Positions 1-7,270 of a stretch of 64,000 nucleotides of DNA are shown here, in pieces (position 1 is the stretch's first letter; every line of letters begins with the position of its first letter). Under the pieces are notes generated by a model that saw only the letters and a program-made list of their open reading frames with translations, had not been told where the DNA came from and did not search any database. This DNA is from Polaromonas sp. C04 (GTDB lineage: Bacteria > Pseudomonadota > Gammaproteobacteria > Burkholderiales > Burkholderiaceae_C). The stretch spans positions 19,662-83,661 of the forward strand of contig NZ_MUNS01000032.1 of the NCBI RefSeq assembly GCF_002002705.1, read 5' to 3'. The translations under genes and the position numbers were made by a program.

Positions 1-841
1 CGGTGGCGATGAGTTCGTCCTTGGCAAACACCTCAAAGCCCACGCACGGCCGGCTGAATCTGAATTCGGGCGTCTTGATCACATAGGTGCGCAGCAGCTC
101 GAAGCGCCTGGGCGAGCCGGCGGGTGCGGTATCCGCGTCGCGCTCCATCAGGCCGAAGTGGGCCAGGAAGCCGCGCGTCACGGCCATGGCCGTATCGCTG
201 CTCGCCTGGCGGAAATGCTGGCCGCATTCGACCACCATGGCGGCGCCCGTGCCGCCGGCACCGGCGAAGTGGCCGTACTGGATCAGCGGCGTGCCTGAGC
301 CCAGGCCATCGGGCATGACCAGGTGCACCTGCGGGCGCCCGATCGCCAGCGCGACCTCGGCGTTGCGCGCGAAGCCGGGATAGACCCAGAAGGGTTCGAC
401 GTCCTGGCTGGTGGAGTGGATGTCGAGCAGGTGATCGGCTGCGGCAAGCACCGGGCGCAGCTCGCGCGCGCGCCGCAGCTCGGGGCTGTCCTCGTGGCCG
501 TCCAGCCACTCGGGCGACCAGATGCGGTTCAGGTTGTGCACCAGCAGGCGGCTCTCGAACGGCTGCGCCGGGTCAAAGGTTTCGTACGCCGCCACGTTGG
601 CAAAGCTGACCGTGAGCGTGCCGATCAGCGGGCGCACGCCGGCATCCAGCAACTGCGTGGCCGCCACCATGCCGCAGAACTCGTTGCCGTGCGTGAGCGC
701 GTTGACCAGCACGTGCGGCCCGGGCTTGCCGGATTCGAAGCGGTGCACGTAGTCGATGCCCACGTTGCCGCGCCGATAGGCCGACAGGTCGCGCGGGAGG
801 ACTTCGAAGGTGGTGGACGCTGGCGCAGAGGTTGGGTTCAT
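1..841 (-). CDS. M14-family succinylglutamate desuccinylase/aspartoacylase-like deacylase (partial, 3' end beyond window)
   Basis: The reading frame is open from an ATG at 841 to the window edge (280 codons seen). It begins MNPTSAPASTTFEVLPRDL. An HGNE motif about 50 residues in and a DIHST motif near residue 145 supply the zinc ligands typical of the AstE/aspartoacylase branch of M14 zinc carboxypeptidases, which hydrolyse N-acyl amino acids. The segment MVVECGQH further on fits the catalytic Glu region. The real substrate cannot be read from sequence, and the C-terminus is missing. An interspersed repeat copy begins 5 bp upstream of the start codon, in the position of the leader or promoter. 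Confidence 0.85.
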   Translation of the reverse strand, partial: MNPTSAPASTTFEVLPRDLSAYRRGNVGIDYVHRFESGKPGPHVLVNALTHGNEFCGMVAATQLLDAGVRPLIGTLTVSFANVAAYETFDPAQPFESRLLVHNLNRIWSPEWLDGHEDSPELRRARELRPVLAAADHLLDIHSTSQDVEPFWVYPGFARNAEVALAIGRPQVHLVMPDGLGSGTPLIQYGHFAGAGGTGAAMVVECGQHFRQASSDTAMAVTRGFLAHFGLMERDADTAPAGSPRRFELLRTYVIKTPEFRFSRPCVGFEVFAKDELIAT

Positions 842-845
842 GTTT

Positions 846-900
846 GCTACTTTTTTTATAGCTACTTGTGTAATACCCACAAGGGCTTGAGTCACATTCT
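846..900 (+). repeat. Interspersed ~55-bp repeat, copy A
   Basis: GCTAC at 846-850, seven T, ATAGC at 858-862, then GGGCT at 883-887. The spacings (7 and 20 nt) are identical to those in five other copies in this window. It lies between two leftward genes, just upstream of the M14 deacylase start. Confidence 0.75.
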
Positions 901-939
901 ACTCATACCTTGCCAGACCCGTCCGCACGGAATGAATGC

Positions 940-1794
940 TCAGGCGCCGATGATGGCCTCGATCGTCTGCTGCCACAGCGGCGCCAGCTTGCGAAAGCCG
1001 CCTCGGCTGGGATGGATTTCGTTGAGCCAGTCGTTGCTCTGGCCGGTCGAACCGGGCACGGCGGGGGTCAAGGTGCCCACGGTGTCGACCACATGCACGT
1101 TGGGCAGGCCGAGCGAGCGGATCACGCCGCGCAGCCGGTCGATCAGCAGATCGGCCACAGGTTGCCAAAGCGCCGCGGGCACCCGGTGCACCTGCAGCGC
1201 GGGCAGCAGCCACGGCCCGAAGCCGGGCACGGCCGGCGCATCGCGCGGCGTCAGATGATCGTAGGTATGCACGAAGACGGGCGTATCGTGGTTCTTGATG
1301 CTGGCGGCGACAAAGTCCGAGACTTTTTTGAAATTGGCGCGCAGATAGACCTCGAACTGTGCCCAGGCGGCCTCATGCACGCAATCGGCCGCCGTGGCGG
1401 GCGGGCTGGTGGTCGAGCACAGCCGCAGGATGCGCTGGTCTACGTACTGGTCGCTCACGGCATCGATCAGGTCGTTGCCGCCGCCGCTGAGCAGGATGGC
1501 GTCGAACTTCCAGGCCCGGTTGCCGTAGCTGCCGCCGTCGATGAGCGATGGGAAATTGCTGTCGCGCCACCAGTCGGCCATATGGTCCAGCGTGTCGCCG
1601 GGCATCGCCGTCTGAGTGATCAGCGTACGGCGCGTGAACCGCAAAAAATTGAGCTGGTTGAAGCCCAGCACGGAGCCGTACGCAAACCACGAATCGCCTT
1701 CGGCCAGCATGTGGCGCCCGTAGTCGGCAGGGCTGGTGCCGGCCTCGCCGTTGTTGAGTTGCCAGGGTGCAATGGTCACTACGGGGACCGACAT
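940..1794 (-). CDS. SGNH/GDSL-type hydrolase
   Basis: A 284-residue protein. It contains AEGDSWFAYG (block I GDS with the nucleophile Ser), LLSGGGNDLID (block III GxND) and NEIHPSRGG near the C-terminus (catalytic Asp/His block replaced by the E-x-H-P form), which together define an SGNH-hydrolase fold (esterase/lipase/acyl hydrolase). There is no signal peptide. I chose the start MSVPVV because an AGGAG lies 6 nt upstream; the frame stays open another 33 codons upstream without a ribosome site. It is divergent from the phasin-like gene, with CTAG-centred palindromes between them. The substrate is unknown. Confidence 0.8.
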   Translation of the reverse strand: MSVPVVTIAPWQLNNGEAGTSPADYGRHMLAEGDSWFAYGSVLGFNQLNFLRFTRRTLITQTAMPGDTLDHMADWWRDSNFPSLIDGGSYGNRAWKFDAILLSGGGNDLIDAVSDQYVDQRILRLCSTTSPPATAADCVHEAAWAQFEVYLRANFKKVSDFVAASIKNHDTPVFVHTYDHLTPRDAPAVPGFGPWLLPALQVHRVPAALWQPVADLLIDRLRGVIRSLGLPNVHVVDTVGTLTPAVPGSTGQSNDWLNEIHPSRGGFRKLAPLWQQTIEAIIGA

Positions 1795-1846
1795 GGTGAA
1801 CTCCTGAAGACTGCTTGCCAATATAACGGCGCCCCTGCCATCGCAC

Positions 1847-1872
1847 AATCCTAGACGGCAGCCTCTAGGATT
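1847..1872. promoter_or_regulatory. Perfect 9-8-9 inverted repeat, candidate operator
   Basis: AATCCTAGA, 8 nt, TCTAGGATT. It lies between the divergent SGNH hydrolase and phasin-like genes. A 12-bp perfect palindrome CGCCCTAGGGCG follows at 1893-1904. Both share a CTAG core and lie where promoters are expected. The binding protein is unknown. Confidence 0.45.
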
Positions 1873-1952
1873 TGGGTCGCTATTAGGTCGCACGCCCTAG
1901 GGCGAACGGGGAAAATTCATTCATCAACTTTTCACCCTCTCGGGAACCTACC

Positions 1953-2474
1953 ATGACCGCAAAGAACCTCTCTACCGTTGTGACCGACTTGATCGAGTCC
2001 TACGGCAACACCTCCAAAAACGTGATCAACGCCTATCGCACCGGCGGCGAGCGTATCGTCGGCTTCGTGGAGCAGCGCTGGGACCGCGCCCTGGAAGCGT
2101 CCAGCCCGAAGCTGAGCGCCGACGTGGTTGAGAACGCCACCGCCGCGCAAAAGCTGGTTGGCAGCTACTACGCCCAAGGCCTGGCCCTGGCGACCAACAG
2201 TGCGGACACCCTGGTCAACGAGATCGTCAAGTTCGCCGGTCAAGGCGTGCAGCAAGTGGCCGCCAACGCCAGCCGCTTTGAAGAAAAAACCGGCGTGCCC
2301 GCTCTCAGCAAGCTCGCCACGGCTGCCGTGCCTGCGGCCGAGATGGTGAGCAAGCTGGCCGCCCAGCTGGAAGAGAAGTCTGCCGAATTGGTGAAAAAGA
2401 TCGCTGGCGACGACGCTGCCTCCGTCAAGCACGTCTCGCCCTTCAAGAAGGCGCGCGCCACCAAGGCCGCCTGA
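1953..2474 (+). CDS. Phasin-like small helical protein
   Basis: A 173-residue, Ala-rich, almost wholly helical protein with no signal peptide and a basic tail (FKKARATKAA). Its composition and amphipathic pattern resemble phasins and related polyhydroxyalkanoate-granule or coiled-coil proteins, but I see no diagnostic motif, so the name is only a resemblance. Ala/Lys/Val repeats around residues 90-150 could form a coiled coil. The gene ends at a strong intrinsic terminator lying 21 bp past the stop, and palindromes with CTAG cores precede it, so it appears to be a monocistronic unit. Confidence 0.6.
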   Translation: MTAKNLSTVVTDLIESYGNTSKNVINAYRTGGERIVGFVEQRWDRALEASSPKLSADVVENATAAQKLVGSYYAQGLALATNSADTLVNEIVKFAGQGVQQVAANASRFEEKTGVPALSKLATAAVPAAEMVSKLAAQLEEKSAELVKKIAGDDAASVKHVSPFKKARATKAA

Positions 2475-2494
2475 ACCTGAACCCGGCCTGTGTG

Positions 2495-2538
2495 GCCGCC
2501 CCGCTCACTTCGTTGAGCGGGGCGGCTTTTTCTTTTTG
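2495..2538 (+). terminator. Strong Rho-independent terminator of the phasin-like gene
   Basis: A perfect 13-bp stem (GCCGCCCCGCTCA / TGAGCGGGGCGGC, 2495-2507 and 2514-2526), a 6-nt loop, then TTTTTCTTTTT. Most of it lies inside the 3' end of the convergent rbgA gene, so the T tract reads as the Lys-rich C-terminus of RbgA on the other strand. Confidence 0.93.
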
Positions 2539-3416
2539 AGCTGCCGCTCGGCATCGACGATCAAGCCCGCGGCCAGCCACGCGGCGAATTCTTCCGGGGT
2601 TTCCAGCGTGATGCGCCCCAGGTTGGCCGCGCGCAGGTCGTAGATCACGATCTCGGCGGCCTTTTGCAGGTTCACGCGCCCGCCACTTTGCACCGCGCCG
2701 CGCTTGCGGCCAATGGCCTGGAGCAGTTGCTCATCGGTGAGGCCCGCCAGGTCCACGCTGTAGCGCGCGGCGAGCGCGCCGGGATAATGCCGGGTCAGAT
2801 AACCGAGCAGCTCCAGCGCCACCTCTTCTTCATCGAAGGCGTTGCGGCCGATGGCGCCGCTGGCCGCCAGGTTGTAGCCGCTGCGGGCCACGATGATGCG
2901 CGGCCACAGCACGCCGGGCGTGTCGTACAGATAAAAGTCGTCGGCCAGCGCAATGCGCTGCTCCAGCTTGGTGATGCCAGCCTCGTCGCCGGTTTTGGCG
3001 GCGCGCTTGCCCGTGAGCGTGTTGATCAGCGTGGACTTGCCAACGTTGGGAATCCCGCAAATGAGCACGCGCATGGGTTTGGCCATGCCGGCGCGGCCGG
3101 GCGCGAGCTCGTGGCAGGCCTGGATGAGACGCCGAGCGGGCGTGGCCTCGCTCGCGTCGAGTGCCAGCGCGCGCGTGGCGGGCAGCGCGTTGTAGTGCGC
3201 CAGCCAGAGCGCGGTGCGCGCCGGGTTGGCCAGGTCCTGTTTGTTGAGCACTTTGAGCCCGGGCTTGCCGCTCGTGATCTCGGCCAGCATGGGGTTGGCG
3301 CTGGAGCCCGGCAGGCGCGCATCGAGCAGCTCGATCACCACATCAATGTCCTTGATGCGCTCCTGGATGGCTTTTTTGGTCAGGTGCATGTGACCGGGAA
3401 ACCACTGGATGGCCAT
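2505..3416 (-). CDS. rbgA: Ribosome biogenesis GTPase RbgA/YlqF
   Basis: A 303-residue, circularly permuted GTPase. The N-terminus (IQWFPGHM) is the RbgA signature. The G4 motif NKQD (about residue 58) precedes the P-loop GIPNVGKST (about 121-129) and G3 DTPG (about 165), which is the order expected for the YlqF/YawG family. These proteins act in late assembly of the 50S subunit. I chose ATG at 3416; a TTG seven codons upstream (3437) also opens the frame. The last residues (KKKKPPRSTK) are encoded by the reverse of the neighbouring gene's terminator. The C-terminal Lys tail may therefore be a by-product of that overlap. Confidence 0.92.
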   Translation of the reverse strand: MAIQWFPGHMHLTKKAIQERIKDIDVVIELLDARLPGSSANPMLAEITSGKPGLKVLNKQDLANPARTALWLAHYNALPATRALALDASEATPARRLIQACHELAPGRAGMAKPMRVLICGIPNVGKSTLINTLTGKRAAKTGDEAGITKLEQRIALADDFYLYDTPGVLWPRIIVARSGYNLAASGAIGRNAFDEEEVALELLGYLTRHYPGALAARYSVDLAGLTDEQLLQAIGRKRGAVQSGGRVNLQKAAEIVIYDLRAANLGRITLETPEEFAAWLAAGLIVDAERQLKKKKPPRSTK

Positions 3417-3730
3417 CGGGATGTTCTTTCTTGTCAAGACTGGGTGGGATGAAGGGGCGAGTGCGAATTGTCACCGCATCGGATCATCGGCTCCATGCCC
3501 TCACTCAACACCCCACTGCGACCGCCTGACATCAAGGCCGGCAAGGCGAACAACGAGCTGCTGCCAAAAGGCGTGCCGGGCCGAATTGCCGAACCGGTCC
3601 TACATCCTTCCACCGCCATAGGGGCCACACTGGGGATTCGTTCCGTCAAGCCGACGGTTGACCGCTGCGCCGGCCGCCGCCAGACGGTATCCGGCAGCAC
3701 GTGCCGCAACCATCCCACAAGGACACCCGT
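3417..3730. other. Gene-free divergent intergenic region (rbgA / HPF-like)
   Basis: About 310 bp between divergent start codons. It must hold both promoters, but I recognise no clear operator, RNA or repeat. A short open frame on the plus strand (from 3468) has no family resemblance and overlaps the HPF-like gene in another frame, so I do not annotate it. Confidence 0.5.
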
Positions 3731-4090
3731 ATGCAAATTCAAGTGGACACCAGCAAGGGCATTGGCAACAAGGACGCGCTGGAGCGCTGGGCCGATAACG
3801 AACTGAATGAAAAACTGAACCGTTTCCGGGACGACATCACGCGCGTGGAGGTCTACCTGAGCGACGAGAAGGGTGACAAGGGCGGCGCCAACGCCCTGCA
3901 CTGCTCCATGCAGGCCCGCCTGGGCCACCACCAACTCATTACCGTGAACCACCATGGCGCCACCCAGGACGAGGCGTTTCGGGGCGCGCTGACCAAGCTG
4001 CTGGGTTCGCTGGAGACCACACTGGGGCGGCTGAAGAACCACCGCGACCGCGAATCCATCCGCAAGGATGGGGGCGTTGCCGGGCAGTAG
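3731..4090 (+). CDS. HPF/RaiA-family ribosome-associated protein
   Basis: A 119-residue protein beginning MQIQVDTSKGIGNKDALERW. It has the alternating beta-alpha pattern of the HPF/RaiA (sigma-54 modulation) family, including ITRVEVYLSDEKGDK and a helix with DEAFRGALTKL. Members bind the 30S decoding region in stationary phase or stress. AAGGA lies 8 nt upstream of the chosen ATG. It lacks the long C-terminal dimerisation domain of long HPF. It is the only gene between divergent rbgA and convergent gshA (13-bp gap to the gshA stop). Confidence 0.75.
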   Translation: MQIQVDTSKGIGNKDALERWADNELNEKLNRFRDDITRVEVYLSDEKGDKGGANALHCSMQARLGHHQLITVNHHGATQDEAFRGALTKLLGSLETTLGRLKNHRDRESIRKDGGVAGQ

Positions 4091-4103
4091 CGCAGCAGAC
4101 CCG

Positions 4104-5654
4104 CTACGCGGCGCGCGGCAGGGCGCCCGGCAGGCCCAGGCGCTCAGGCGACAGGTACTGCTGCAGGTAGATGTCGAACGGCACGGTGTCAGCGGCCTCG
4201 ACTTTTTTCTGGTCCTCGATGGATTGCTGCGCCATGGCGCGAAAGCGCGCTTGCATGTCGGCGGGAAAAGGCAGACTCAGCAGCGCGCGCCTGGTTTGTT
4301 GGGACTGTGCGCGGGCGAAGCGGATGAACGAGTTGTCGAACTCCCTGGCCATCACCTCCAGCACGCGCGCCGAAGGTAATGTGCTGGCGTCCGCCAGCCC
4401 CGCCCGGGCGGCCATTAACGCCTGGCGGTACTGCGTGCCGCCATGCACCGCGTCGAGCCGGGCCGCGATCGGCACGAACGCCTCCATCAGCTCCATGCCC
4501 CAGTCGGTCAGCAGCACCTCGCGCCCGTCGCGCTCCAGGCGCAGCCCCTGCTCGCGCCCGCGCGCGGCCACGCGGTCGCGGCTGTGCGAGGTTTCGGCAA
4601 TTTCCTGCGGCGTGTCGGGTGGGCTGTCGGCCAGCAGGCAATGCAGCAAAAACACGTCGAGAAAGCGCATGGTCTGCGCCGTGATGCCCACGGGGATGAA
4701 GGGGTCGAGGTCCATCAGGCGCACCTCGATGTATTCCACGCCGCGCTCGCGCAGCGCGTGCAGCGGGCGCTCGCCCGGCTGGATCACGCGCTTGGGGCGG
4801 ATGGTGCCGTAGAACTCGTTCTCGATCTGCAGCAGGCTGGTGTCAAGCTGGTTGTAGTCGCCGCCGGGATTGCGCACACCGATGGCTTCGTAGGCCGGAT
4901 AGGGCCGGGTCAGCGCATCCTGCAGCGAGGCACCATAGCCATCGAGGCTGTTGTAGCTCACCGCGATGGAGGCCTGTGCGTCGCTCTGGTAGCCCAGGCG
5001 CCCCATGCGCAGCGAGGTGCCATACGGCATGTACATGGTGTGCTCGTTCAGCGTTTGAAGTTCGTGCGCGCGCCCGGCGAGAAAACTGGAACACACCGCG
5101 GGCGATGCGCCAAACAGGTACAGCAGCAGGAACGCATGGCGGCGGAAATTGCGGATCAGCGCAAAGTAGGCTTCGCTGGAGACGTCCGGCATCGACCAGT
5201 TGTAGTGGATGCCCGAGATGGTCTGCATGCGCCGGCCATAGCGATGGCTCAGCCCCATGCGGTACACGCTCTTGGAGCGGCCGATGTTGGATGACCCGTA
5301 GAGGCCGATCGGAATCGTCTCGTCGGTCGGCAGGCCGCAGGGCATGCTCGAGACCCACAGCATCTCGTTGCCCGCCTCCTTCAGCACCTGATAGGTGAAC
5401 TGATGGAGTTGGGTGAGCTCTTCCAGGCAGGCATCGACCCCGGCATGCACGCCGGTGATGAGTTCGACTTGCGACTCGCTGAAATCGGTGGTGATGTGCG
5501 GATGCGTGAGCGCCGAGCCGAGCGCGGCCGGGTGCGGCGTCAGGGCGAGCGCGCCATCGGCCTGCGCGCGCAGGCTTTCCTTTTCGATGCCGCGGCGAAT
5601 ACCTTTCAGGGTGACGGGGGAAAGCGCGCCCAGGCGCTCTTGCAAACTGCTCAT
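4104..5654 (-). CDS. gshA: Glutamate--cysteine ligase (GshA, enterobacterial type)
   Basis: A 516-residue protein, close to the 518 of E. coli GshA. It shows the family's conserved stretches: GIEKESLR near the N-terminus (the Mg/ATP Glu), FSESQVELIT, GLSHRYGRRMQTISGIHYNWS, and IENEFYGTIRPKR. It catalyses the first, rate-limiting step of glutathione synthesis in the cytoplasm. The frame runs open far upstream into the PepSY gene region, but MSSLQERLGALSPV is the natural start. Other glutathione-linked genes in the window are gloA and chaC, but they are far away and not co-transcribed. Confidence 0.95.
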   Translation of the reverse strand: MSSLQERLGALSPVTLKGIRRGIEKESLRAQADGALALTPHPAALGSALTHPHITTDFSESQVELITGVHAGVDACLEELTQLHQFTYQVLKEAGNEMLWVSSMPCGLPTDETIPIGLYGSSNIGRSKSVYRMGLSHRYGRRMQTISGIHYNWSMPDVSSEAYFALIRNFRRHAFLLLYLFGASPAVCSSFLAGRAHELQTLNEHTMYMPYGTSLRMGRLGYQSDAQASIAVSYNSLDGYGASLQDALTRPYPAYEAIGVRNPGGDYNQLDTSLLQIENEFYGTIRPKRVIQPGERPLHALRERGVEYIEVRLMDLDPFIPVGITAQTMRFLDVFLLHCLLADSPPDTPQEIAETSHSRDRVAARGREQGLRLERDGREVLLTDWGMELMEAFVPIAARLDAVHGGTQYRQALMAARAGLADASTLPSARVLEVMAREFDNSFIRFARAQSQQTRRALLSLPFPADMQARFRAMAQQSIEDQKKVEAADTVPFDIYLQQYLSPERLGLPGALPRAA

Positions 5655-5745
5655 GTCGATGGCTTTTGAATCTGTGCGGGCTGAAAGGTAACACAGGCTG
5701 CCAATGCCTGCCCGACGCGGCTTTTGGGCGCGCCGTGCTAGCGAA

Positions 5746-5815
5746 CTCCCACGCTTGTCGCTTCGCGTACTACGTTGCCCCCTGAGGGGGCCAGCCTTGC
5801 TTGGAGCGGTCCTTC
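5746..5815. repeat. REP-like GC palindrome element, copy 1
   Basis: Begins with CCCACGCTTGTCGCTTCGCG, has a core palindrome GCCCCCTGAGGGGGC, and ends with CTTGGAGCGG. It lies in the 166-bp gap between gshA and the PepSY gene. The same arrangement (CCCACGC..., GCCCCCCGAGGGGGC, ...GGCCCGGCGG) recurs inside the dehydratase gene at about 34457-34520. Confidence 0.6.
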
Positions 5816-5821
5816 GCTGCG

Positions 5822-6562
5822 TCAGAGCCGCGTCATCGTCAGGCCCAGCGTGAGCGCGATCGACGTCCCGAAAATCACCAAACCCACGAGCCGGCGCCGG
5901 CTGGTTTGCACCCACAGGATCACGCCCGAGAGCGACAGGAAGATCAGGCTGCCGGCCAGCGTGTCGATGAGCAGAATCCACGCCAGCGACATGCCCACAC
6001 CCTTGTGCAGGTTGGTCAGCGTCGCGATGAAGCCGTTGCTCGTGGTGGTGACGCCGACCGAGCGGTTGCCGTGCCAGTAGTCGGCCTGCACGATGGCGTT
6101 GGGGCCGCCAAAGTTGAAGATCCAGTGCTCGGGCTGCATCAGCGCCAGCGACTGCGCCACGTCGCCAGGCGCGGATAGCTTGTCTTTCGGCACCCAGGCC
6201 GCCACTTTGGCCGGCTCGACCCGCATCGAATTCGCTGGCCTGTCCAGGCCCAGGGCCGTTTGCAGCCAGACCGCCATCTCGGCAGCAGTTGCCGGCGCCG
6301 GATCCGGCAGCGCCAGCTGTGCGTTGATACGCTGCTGCGACATGGGCGGCAGCTTGAGCACGGCGCGGTGGTTCAGCCAGATGCCGCTGGTGCCGAAGAT
6401 CAACCCGAGCAGCGCACCCCACAAGCCAAACCAGCCATGGGTCTTGCGCACCCAGCGCACGAAGGTGGCACGGCGGTGGTGCGGGTGCGGGTGGTCAGCC
6501 ATGCCGCGCTGCGGCAAGGCGGCCGTGTCGTTGCGGGGCAGGGTCATCTCGCGCGCCATCAT
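5822..6562 (-). CDS. PepSY-associated membrane protein
   Basis: A 246-residue integral membrane protein with a His-rich N-terminus (HPHPHH, about residues 26-31). It has one hydrophobic segment near residues 45-65 (GLWGALLGLIFGTSGIWLNHR) and two at the C-terminus (AWILLIDTLAGSLIFL; VGLVIFGTSIALTLGL). This is the layout of short PepSY-TM proteins that accompany TonB siderophore receptors and are thought to act as periplasmic/inner-membrane reductases or assembly factors for ferric uptake. Its ATG overlaps the PiuC stop (TGATG), so translation is coupled. It is the last gene of the iron operon. Confidence 0.82.
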   Translation of the reverse strand: MMAREMTLPRNDTAALPQRGMADHPHPHHRRATFVRWVRKTHGWFGLWGALLGLIFGTSGIWLNHRAVLKLPPMSQQRINAQLALPDPAPATAAEMAVWLQTALGLDRPANSMRVEPAKVAAWVPKDKLSAPGDVAQSLALMQPEHWIFNFGGPNAIVQADYWHGNRSVGVTTTSNGFIATLTNLHKGVGMSLAWILLIDTLAGSLIFLSLSGVILWVQTSRRRLVGLVIFGTSIALTLGLTMTRL

Positions 6563-7248
6563 CAGGTGTCGCTCCATTTGCGCAGCAGGTTGTGATAGGT
6601 GCCCACCAGGGTGCGCCGCGCCACAGTGTCGGCGTCGCTCTGGTTCAGGCGCTGGATGGCGTTGTCCATGTCGAACAGCAAGGCGCGTTCGCCGTCGTCG
6701 CGCACCAGGCTTTGCACCCACAGAAAGCAGGCCACGCGCACGCCGCGCGTGATGGGCGTGACCTGGTGCAGGCTGCTCGCGGGGTAGAGCACCATGTCGC
6801 CGGCCGCAAGCTTGGCGCTGTGCATGCCGTAGGTGTCCTCGATCTGCAGCTCGCCGCCGTCATAGCTGTCCGGATCGCTCAGAAACAGCGTGGCGGACAG
6901 GTCGGTGCGCAGCTTGGCGCCGCTGTGCGGGTGCAGGCGCACGCCACCGTCGACATGCAGGCCGAAGGCCATGCCCGCGCTGTAGCGGTTGAACATGGGC
7001 GGGTACAGCACATTGGGCAACGCCGCGCTGATGAAGAGCGGGTTGCGCTCCAGCGCCCCCGCCACGATCTGCTGGCACTCGCGCGCCACGCGCGATTGCT
7101 CGTCGATCTGCTGGTTGAACTTGACCGGCGCGCCCTGATGGCCCGCGGTGACCCGGCCATCGACCCAGGCGTCGCCCGCCGCGTCAAGCTGTGCGCGGAC
7201 CGTGGCCAGCTCGCCGGCGTCCAGTACTTGAGGGATGCAGATCAGCAT
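6562..7248 (-). CDS. piuC: PKHD-type Fe(II)/2-oxoglutarate hydroxylase PiuC
   Basis: A 228-residue protein with the prolyl-4-hydroxylase-like jelly-roll signature. The iron ligands are H98-x-D100 (GLHVDGG) and H161 (SSLHQV), and R171 (TRGVRV) binds 2-oxoglutarate. Length and sequence match PiuC/YbiX, found beside catecholate TonB receptors across proteobacteria; its role in iron uptake is not firmly established. It sits 22 bp after the receptor gene and overlaps the PepSY gene by one base pair of stop/start, so it forms the middle gene of a Fur-type operon. It may depend on the iron it helps acquire. Confidence 0.92.
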   Translation of the reverse strand: MLICIPQVLDAGELATVRAQLDAAGDAWVDGRVTAGHQGAPVKFNQQIDEQSRVARECQQIVAGALERNPLFISAALPNVLYPPMFNRYSAGMAFGLHVDGGVRLHPHSGAKLRTDLSATLFLSDPDSYDGGELQIEDTYGMHSAKLAAGDMVLYPASSLHQVTPITRGVRVACFLWVQSLVRDDGERALLFDMDNAIQRLNQSDADTVARRTLVGTYHNLLRKWSDT

Positions 7249-7270
7249 GATGAATCGCGCCGCCCCAAGG

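Noticed and set aside
3468..3806. 112-codon plus-strand frame upstream of the HPF-like gene
   Set aside because: No recognisable family or ribosome site, and it runs into the HPF-like gene in another frame.
4104..6422. 772-codon frame that would fuse an upstream stretch to GshA
   Set aside because: The extra N-terminal part is an out-of-frame translation of the PepSY gene and the REP-like spacer. GshA has a natural start at 5654.
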